Shown here: positions 59,548 through 62,655 of the stretch, in pieces
How positions within the stretch are numbered: position 1 is the first letter of the stretch
Layout: every line of letters begins with the position of its first letter
DNA from: Gloeopeniophorella convolvens
Lineage: Eukaryota; Basidiomycota; Agaricomycetes; Russulales
Direction: 5' to 3'
DNA: 62,655 nt
Assembly: GCA_022496205.1 (NCBI GenBank)
Contig: WTXD01000101.1
Span: forward strand, 1 to 62,655
Made by a program: the position numbers and the translations under genes
Notes under the pieces: model-generated
What the model saw: only the letters and a program-made list of their open reading frames with translations
Told to the model about the DNA's origin: nothing
Database searches by the model: none

Positions 59548-61170
59548 ATGTCGCATCCTTCCGCTTCTCGTTCTTCGTCCGTCGCTGTTGGCGACGCTTT
59601 AGTGCCGTCTTCGGTCCAGCCTGCTCGTGCGGGGTCGTCTCCTCCGCCGTCCGAGCGCGAGGAGTCTCCTGCGCCCCCGTCTGGCGACGAGGGCCCGATG
59701 GACTTGGACTGCTCGTCGCGCTCTGGGCCTGGGCCGGTCTTCGAGGGTCCGTTGGCTGAACCGGCGTACCAGTCTCTGCGCGACCAGGCTTTCGAGATCA
59801 TTGGTGCTCCTCCGGTGGAGCCGGTCACCACTGCCTCGATTCGGTCTTGGGCCGACTGGTTGAGCGACCAACTGGTGCGCTTTTTGCTTTTTCTTTTTGC
59901 TTTTTGCTTACTGCTTGTCAGTTTGAAATGGAGGTGTACTGCCGCCGGCGTCACGTCACCGCGCCGCCGGACTTGCCTCTCAGCGCCGCACTGGACCGGG
60001 CGCGGGAGGTGGTCATCCCTTTTGCCGACATGTCTTGGTTTAAGGACCACCCGCACGTCCTGGCCGGCTGCGAGGAGCGGATCCGCGCTGTCGAGGCCGA
60101 CCGCGTGCAGGCCGCGGCGGCTTTGGCTCGAGCCGAGGCCGAGCGGGCTGCTCGTGCTCGTCATGACGCCGAGGTCGCTCGTATCGAGGCCGAGCGCGAG
60201 TCGGCCTATCAAGCGGCTTTGACCAAGGCCGAAGACCAGCTGACGAAGCGTTATATAACGCGAGGTGACTTCTTGGCGCTTGACCGTGAGCTGCGTGCGA
60301 CGCGCAATGCGCCGATCGTTGTCGAGGGGCCGGCGCAGCGGTCTGCGCCTCCGTCCGACGACGAGAGTGTCGCCGAGGTCGATCCGCCGTCGCCGGCTAA
60401 GTTGGTTCCTCGCCCTGCGAAGCGGGCTCGTACGGAGCCGTCTTCGGTGCGCATTTTTTTGTTGACTCGTTTTTCTTTTTCTTTTCTGATCTTCTTGTTT
60501 CTTTCTAGGTTCCGCGGCCTAAGCCCAAAGGCAAGGCCAAAGCCGTTGCCGCGGCCTCGTCCTTCACTCGCTGGGAGGCGAACCAGCAGGCCTTACCGCC
60601 GCCTGGTTGGTCTGCCCCGGTGCCTCCGCGCGGCTGGAAGGCGGTATGTCGTTCTTCGGCTGCTCTTTCTTTTGGCTAATTTGTTTTGTTAGTGTACTCG
60701 CTGTGTGGCCGCCGGGCATGCGTGTGTGCCGGCGTATACGCCGCCAGGCACACGCAAGTCGGTTGAGGACCGCGCTTGCAGGCAGTGCGCCGGCCGTAAG
60801 GCCTCCTGCTCGAACTCTAAGCCGGCCGGTGCTGCGGCTAAGAAGTCTGGTGAGTTATTGTTCTTCTTTCTTTTGTGCTTACTGAGTAAGTTTCTTGTTT
60901 TTAGGCCGCCCTGTTGCTCCTGTTGTGCCGGCCACCGCGTCGTCTCCGGCCCCTCTGCCTTCGACCGGCATTTCGCTCGACATGGTCCTTCCCCCCGATG
61001 CCGACTCGACCTCTTACGTGCGGGAGCACCTTTTGGTCGACGTTCTTCGCGCGCAGGTGGCTTTGGCCGATGCCCAGCGCCACGTTGTTCACGCGCATCG
61101 TGCTCTGGCCGAGCTTCTCTACAAAAACACCCCTGTCTTATTCCTTGCTTACCATGCTTACCGGTCTTAG
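59548..61170 (+). CDS. Spliced coiled-coil protein with Zn2Cys6-like motif, just after the LTR
   Basis: Start MSHPSASRSSSVAVG at 59548, 158 bp after the LTR. Five exons are inferred from good donors and T-rich acceptors: after WLSDQL (GTGCGC...TGTCAG), after TEPSS (GTGCGC...TTCTAG), after PPRGWKA (GTATGT...TGTTAG) and after AAAKKSG (GTGAGT...TTTTAG). The order is a Ser/Pro-rich acidic N-terminus (GPMDLDCSSRSG); a helix (YQSLRDQAFEIIGAPP); a long Ala/Glu/Arg coiled coil (EERIRAVEADRVQAAAALAR to ITRGDFLALDRELRATRN); a basic KPKGKAKA stretch; and CTRCVAAGHAC with CRQCAGRKASC, a CX2CX6C-X17-CX2CX6C pattern. The C-terminus is a helix (LLVDVLRAQVALADAQRHVV), with the stop at 61170. The Cys pattern matches the fungal binuclear zinc cluster except for a long linker. 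It may be a captured regulator, a Gag-like protein of the element, or a host gene next to an LTR. I do not recognise the family. Confidence 0.6.
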
Positions 61171-62655
61171 TCTTCCTTAGCAAAGATTTCACGATTTCAG
61201 AGCTCAATTGGCACCTGCTTGAAGCCATCTTGCAGCCTTGAGCTTACCTGGGTCTTCGGCCCTGCTTCCACTTCCCTTATCATTGTCTTGTATCACACTT
61301 TGCCCAAGCTCACCTAACCATGTCATTTTATCATAACAAACGTAGGTAAAACAGTGATGCAAGTAAAAAGGACAGAGCTCGCAGACTAGGAGCAGAAGGA
61401 AGTGGTGCGCGCGGGCGCGGCACGCGGCACGGAGGAGAGAAGGAGAGACGCGCCCATGACGGCCACCTGCGCACGACCCCGCGCAGCACGATGGCGGAAT
61501 GTCCCCGCCGTCCCTGGCGCCTTACTCGGCACGCGGCACGCGGTCCTCGCCAAAGTCCACCGCATACCGCGCGCCGCGCGCACCGGCGACGAGCAGTAGG
61601 CTCTGCGTGGCGTCCTCGTCTGCAGGGGCACGGGAGCATGGCCGGACTCGGGTGCAACGGCGAGGTGCGCCTTGCCCGCGCGGCATGGCGTACCGGTGCG
61701 TGCGTCGGGGACGGAAGTACTGCCTGGGAGGGGTGCCGGGACGTCGTACGGCGCGGGCGGGGTGAACTACGGGTGGTCCGCGCCGCGTGCGAGGGTGTAT
61801 GTCTGCACAGTACCCGAGGCGCGAGCGCAACCGTCAGCCGCACGCAGGGAGCCGCATCTGCGGGTGCTGCAGCTCGTGGCGTGCAGCATGATGCGGGCCA
61901 CCTGGCCGGGTGAAGGTGGCGGAGAGGGAGGAAGGTGGCAAGGAATGTCAATGGGGAGGAAGATGGCGAGGATACGAGGGAGATGCAGATCAACAGCAGC
62001 GGGAGCGAGAGCGCAGGAGGCAGCATACCCGCGTGTATGCTAGCACCGGCTCCCTCGGCCACACTGGCGTCTGCCGCTCCGTCCTGCCCCCAGGGATCCC
62101 CCGCAACGCTCACCTCCGCGCCCACGCCGTCCGAGCCATCGGGCTGGTGTGCCGCCACGATGCGCACCGAGCCGCCACCCTTGGCAGCGAGCAGGGATGG
62201 CAGCGCCGCCCTGGCCGATTTCGAGGATGCTGGTGCGCATGAAGAGCGCGGGTCGGTGCTCGAGCCTTGACGAGCTTGATGAAGCGACAGGGGCCGGTGA
62301 CCTTGCGCGTATGTGGTGTCCTGCTCGGCGATGCGCGCGAAGAAATCCTGCGCGTGCACGGGCACCTGGGTAGGCCGGTGCATCTGCGTGGTATGCGCCA
62401 TGCGGGTGCATCGGGGCCATGGACAGGCTGGTCAGAAGGAGTGGGAGCGAGGAGGCAGTGGATACCATACCAGTGTGTGTGCCAGTGTGCCAACGCTGAC
62501 ACTTCCGCCCATTGATCTTCTGCACCGACTTTGCGCTGGCCGATCACGGCAGGGTGCCAGCCACGGGACCGACCATGGTGAGCGGAGTACCTGCGCAGGC
62601 GCTTATGGGCGCAGCGCCATTTGCAGGCAATGCGGAAGGCGAGCTGGGCGAGGGC
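61171..62655. other. GC-rich end of the window, no gene supported
   Basis: Long open frames occur on both strands because of base composition. On the minus strand SVRIVAAHQPDGSDGVGAEV (about 62190) and ATQSLLLVAGARGARYAVDF (about 61600) look slightly more protein-like and have GT-AG candidates between them, so a gene entering from the right edge is possible. No domain recognised. Confidence 0.35.

Noticed and set aside
61331..62401. 356-codon minus-strand ORF
   Set aside because: All frames are open in this GC-rich DNA, the peptide is Arg/Pro/Ala-rich, and no domain is seen.

Overview
The window is fungal, most likely from an Agaricomycete (Basidiomycota). The genes carry many GT-AG introns of about 50-65 nt. 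The host genes are typical of filamentous fungi: a sphingolipid C9-methyltransferase, an SPX-RING protein, YPP1, PUF6 and a class II myosin. The repeats (Ty3/Gypsy with a chromodomain, Ty1/Copia, and DUF6589-like genes) are those of mushroom-forming fungi. No rRNA, tRNA or CRISPR array was recognised. All family assignments are by eye and recall; nothing was searched.

Layout. 1-6927: a decayed minus-strand Ty3/Gypsy element (gag, protease, RT-RNase H, integrase, chromodomain), with an unrecognised extra ORF beyond the chromodomain at the window edge. 7043-7488: a small foldback/MITE-like element. 7602-37278: a compact housekeeping block of nine genes: SPX-RING (-), WDR59/Mtc5 (-), PUF6 (+), sphingolipid C9-methyltransferase (-), YIF1 (+), an Ada-domain/AraC protein (+), a GTPBP1/2-like protein lacking its G domain (-), an E2 ubiquitin-conjugating enzyme with SUMO-interaction-like motifs in its tail (+), YPP1 (-), and a class II myosin heavy chain (+), counting the last two as the flanks of one divergent promoter. 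Several pairs are divergent with short shared promoters.

38420-62655: nested mobile DNA. An element with 83-bp terminal inverted repeats (38622-51467) contains a Copia retrotransposon (39234-50093, 5-bp target duplication). The Copia pol is split by a second LTR element (43317-48956) with apparently identical 898-bp LTRs and an interior made of degenerate ~305-bp repeats and no pol. A solo LTR (50387-51042) lies in the same host element. To its right is a DUF6589-like gene (51855-58056), split by a 3.4-kb terminal-inverted-repeat insertion (52743-56166), itself carrying an old Copia-type solo LTR. At 58556-59389 is a diverged LTR of the 898-bp family, followed 158 bp later by a five-exon gene for a coiled-coil protein with a CX2CX6C-X17-CX2CX6C (Zn2Cys6-like) motif. 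The last 1.4 kb is GC-rich without a clear gene.

The most unusual material is this LTR family: no pol seen, a hairpin after the LTR that keeps its loop while the stem covaries between copies, and in one copy a spliced zinc-cluster-like gene in the LTR-proximal position. The DUF6589-linked inverted repeats around it are the second point of interest.
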